6,125 nt of DNA from an uncultured Collinsella sp. (GTDB lineage: Bacteria > Actinomycetota > Coriobacteriia > Coriobacteriales > Coriobacteriaceae): positions 1-6,125 of the forward strand of contig CAJLAN010000107.1 in the NCBI GenBank assembly GCA_905204635.1, given 5' to 3'. This document shows positions 5,136-6,125 of this stretch, piece by piece. A model generated the notes under the pieces. The model had not been told where the DNA came from and made no database searches. It saw only the letters and a list, made by a program, of their open reading frames with translations. Within the stretch, counting starts at the first letter, position 1; every line of letters begins with the position of its first letter. The position numbers and the translations under genes were made by a program.

Positions 5136-5447
5136 ATGGCACTCAGCGAGAAAGACGTGCGCGGCATCGCCGAGTACGCAAAGATCGCACTGACCGATGA
5201 CGAGCTCACCCAGATGACGTCCTACATGAACGATGCCGTCCAGATGCTCGAGCCCGTCTTGCAATATGACTTGCCCGACGTGGAGCCCACGTTCCATCCC
5301 ATCGGAAGCCTGTCCAACGTGATGGGCGACGACCTGCGCGAGCCCGAGCGCGACCTGCCGCTCGACGTCGCGCTCGAAAACGCCGGCAGCGCGCGCGACC
5401 GCTACTTCCGCGTGCCGTCCATTTTGGGAGAGGGGGAGAGCGAGTAA
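5136..5447 (+). CDS. gatC: Asp-tRNA(Asn)/Glu-tRNA(Gln) amidotransferase subunit C
   Basis: A 103-residue small subunit of the GatCAB complex. The complex converts Glu-tRNA(Gln) and/or Asp-tRNA(Asn), charged by non-discriminating synthetases, into Gln-tRNA(Gln)/Asn-tRNA(Asn). GatC wraps around GatA and GatB and stabilises them in the cytoplasm. The N terminus, [21 protein letters not shown], matches the typical GatC opening (family M-x-L-x-x-x-D-V-x-x-I-A-x-x-A-x-L-x-L). Further on, the segment around [10 protein letters not shown] matches the family's D-V-x-P-x-x-x-P region, and the C-terminal FRVPSIL is the expected F-x-V-P end. Length is normal for the family. It has its own likely promoter at 5095-5100. 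Its stop codon overlaps the gatA start in TAATG, implying translational coupling. Confidence 0.95.
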   Translation: MALSEKDVRGIAEYAKIALTDDELTQMTSYMNDAVQMLEPVLQYDLPDVEPTFHPIGSLSNVMGDDLREPERDLPLDVALENAGSARDRYFRVPSILGEGESE

Positions 5448-6125
5448 TGGCGCAGAGCTTCGATTCCCTTACCGCCGCCCAGATCGCCGCGGGCGTTGCC
5501 GCTGGCGACTTTACCGCTACCGAGGTGGCCCAGGCCTCCCTTGCTGCCATCGAGGCGCGCGAGGGCGGGGTTCAGGCATTCCTGCAGGTGTCGCCCGAGC
5601 TCGCGCTCGAGGCCGCCGCGCGCGTGGATGCCGACCGTGCCGCAGGCAAGCCGCTGCCCCCGCTCGCGGGCGTGCCGCTGGCCATTAAGGACAACATGAA
5701 CCTCGTGGGCACGCGCACCACCTGCGCTTCCCGCATGCTCGAGAACTATCAGAGCGTCTACACCGCTACCTGCGTCCAGCGCATGCTCGATGCCGGCTGC
5801 CTGCCCATGGGCAAGGCCAACATGGACGAGTTCGCCTTTGGCAGCTCTACCGAGAGCTCGGCGTTCCATCGCACCAACAACCCCTGGGATACCGAGCGCG
5901 TGCCCGGCGGCTCCTCGGGCGGCTCCGCTGCCGCCGTCGCCGCGGGCGAGGTCGCGCTCTCGCTGGGCTCGGACACCGGCGGATCCATCCGCCAGCCGAG
6001 CTCCTACTGCGGCGTTACCGGCCTGAAGCCAACCTACGGTACCGTTTCCCGTTACGGCCTGGTTGCCTACGCCTCCTCCTTAGATCAGATCGGTCCTGTG
6101 GGAAAGGATGTGGCAGACTGTGCAG
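5447..6125 (+). CDS. gatA: Asp-tRNA(Asn)/Glu-tRNA(Gln) amidotransferase subunit A, 5' part
   Basis: The first 226 codons of the glutaminase/amidase subunit of GatCAB; the gene runs off the window end. GatA releases ammonia from glutamine and channels it to GatB, where the tRNA-bound Glu or Asp is amidated. This is an amidase-signature enzyme with the Ser-cisSer-Lys triad: K81 in LAIKDN, S156 in [12 protein letters not shown] and S180 in [12 protein letters not shown]. These sit two residues later than the triad I recall for the Staphylococcus aureus enzyme (K79, S154, S178). The motif [20 protein letters not shown], typical of GatA, precedes the signature, and [17 protein letters not shown] follows it. 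The start ATG shares its A with the gatC stop codon. A purine-rich stretch, AGGGGG (5431-5436), serves as ribosome binding site inside gatC. A full gene would be about 480-490 codons, with gatB expected downstream. Confidence 0.97.
   Translation, partial: MAQSFDSLTAAQIAAGVAAGDFTATEVAQASLAAIEAREGGVQAFLQVSPELALEAAARVDADRAAGKPLPPLAGVPLAIKDNMNLVGTRTTCASRMLENYQSVYTATCVQRMLDAGCLPMGKANMDEFAFGSSTESSAFHRTNNPWDTERVPGGSSGGSAAAVAAGEVALSLGSDTGGSIRQPSSYCGVTGLKPTYGTVSRYGLVAYASSLDQIGPVGKDVADCA

Noticed and set aside
4903..5193. A 96-codon + strand open frame over the tandem repeat in another frame
   Set aside because: It runs out of frame into gatC, and in this frame the repeat differences are mostly non-synonymous.

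Overview
This is a GC-rich bacterial chromosomal segment that most resembles a Coriobacteriia genome (Collinsella-like, phylum Actinomycetota). That placement is inferred from the base composition, the style of the sortase-assembled pilins, and the gatC-gatA pair. No sequence search was run, so the genus is only a suggestion.

Layout. (a) Positions 1-434 carry the 3' end of a cell-wall-anchored, pilin-like protein with a SpaA/Cna-B type domain and an MPSTG sorting signal. (b) Positions 543-2255 encode a complete 570-residue fimbrial backbone subunit with a signal peptide, a pilin-motif lysine, an isopeptide D2-type domain, a Cna-B domain and an LPLTG anchor. A strong intrinsic terminator follows at 2357-2392. 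(c) Positions 2393-2758 are non-coding. They end in an AT-rich promoter and operator region with a consensus TATAAT and several GGAAT/ATTCC half-sites. (d) Positions 2759-3727 encode a 322-residue winged-helix protein. It resembles the MarR-annotated/AbiEi-like proteins that often act as the antitoxin or repressor of a nucleotidyltransferase toxin. No toxin gene follows; there is only a 14-codon overlapping reading frame with a good ribosome binding site (3709-3753). (e) Positions 3850-4788 encode a class C (pilus-assembling) sortase with two membrane segments. (f) Positions 4789-5135 are intergenic but highly structured: one hairpin with a 10-bp perfect stem, a second nested hairpin around a 14-bp perfect palindrome, then a 21-bp degenerate tandem repeat. 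(g) Positions 5136-5447 (gatC) and 5447 to the window end (gatA, partial) encode subunits of the Asp/Glu-tRNA amidotransferase, overlapping at TAATG.

How it works together. The two LPXTG-type proteins would be exported by Sec. The class C sortase would cleave them and join them through the pilin-motif lysine into a covalent pilus. The pilin genes are separated from the sortase by a terminator and by the regulator-like gene, so pilin and sortase expression are probably uncoupled. The gat genes are housekeeping and unrelated.

The parts least explained by known genes are the orphan AbiEi-like gene with its operator cluster and vestigial downstream frame, and the structured intergenic block at 4801-5063. 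In that block, the 21-bp repeats vary mainly at third-codon positions in one frame (DGFRxGR-like heptapeptides).
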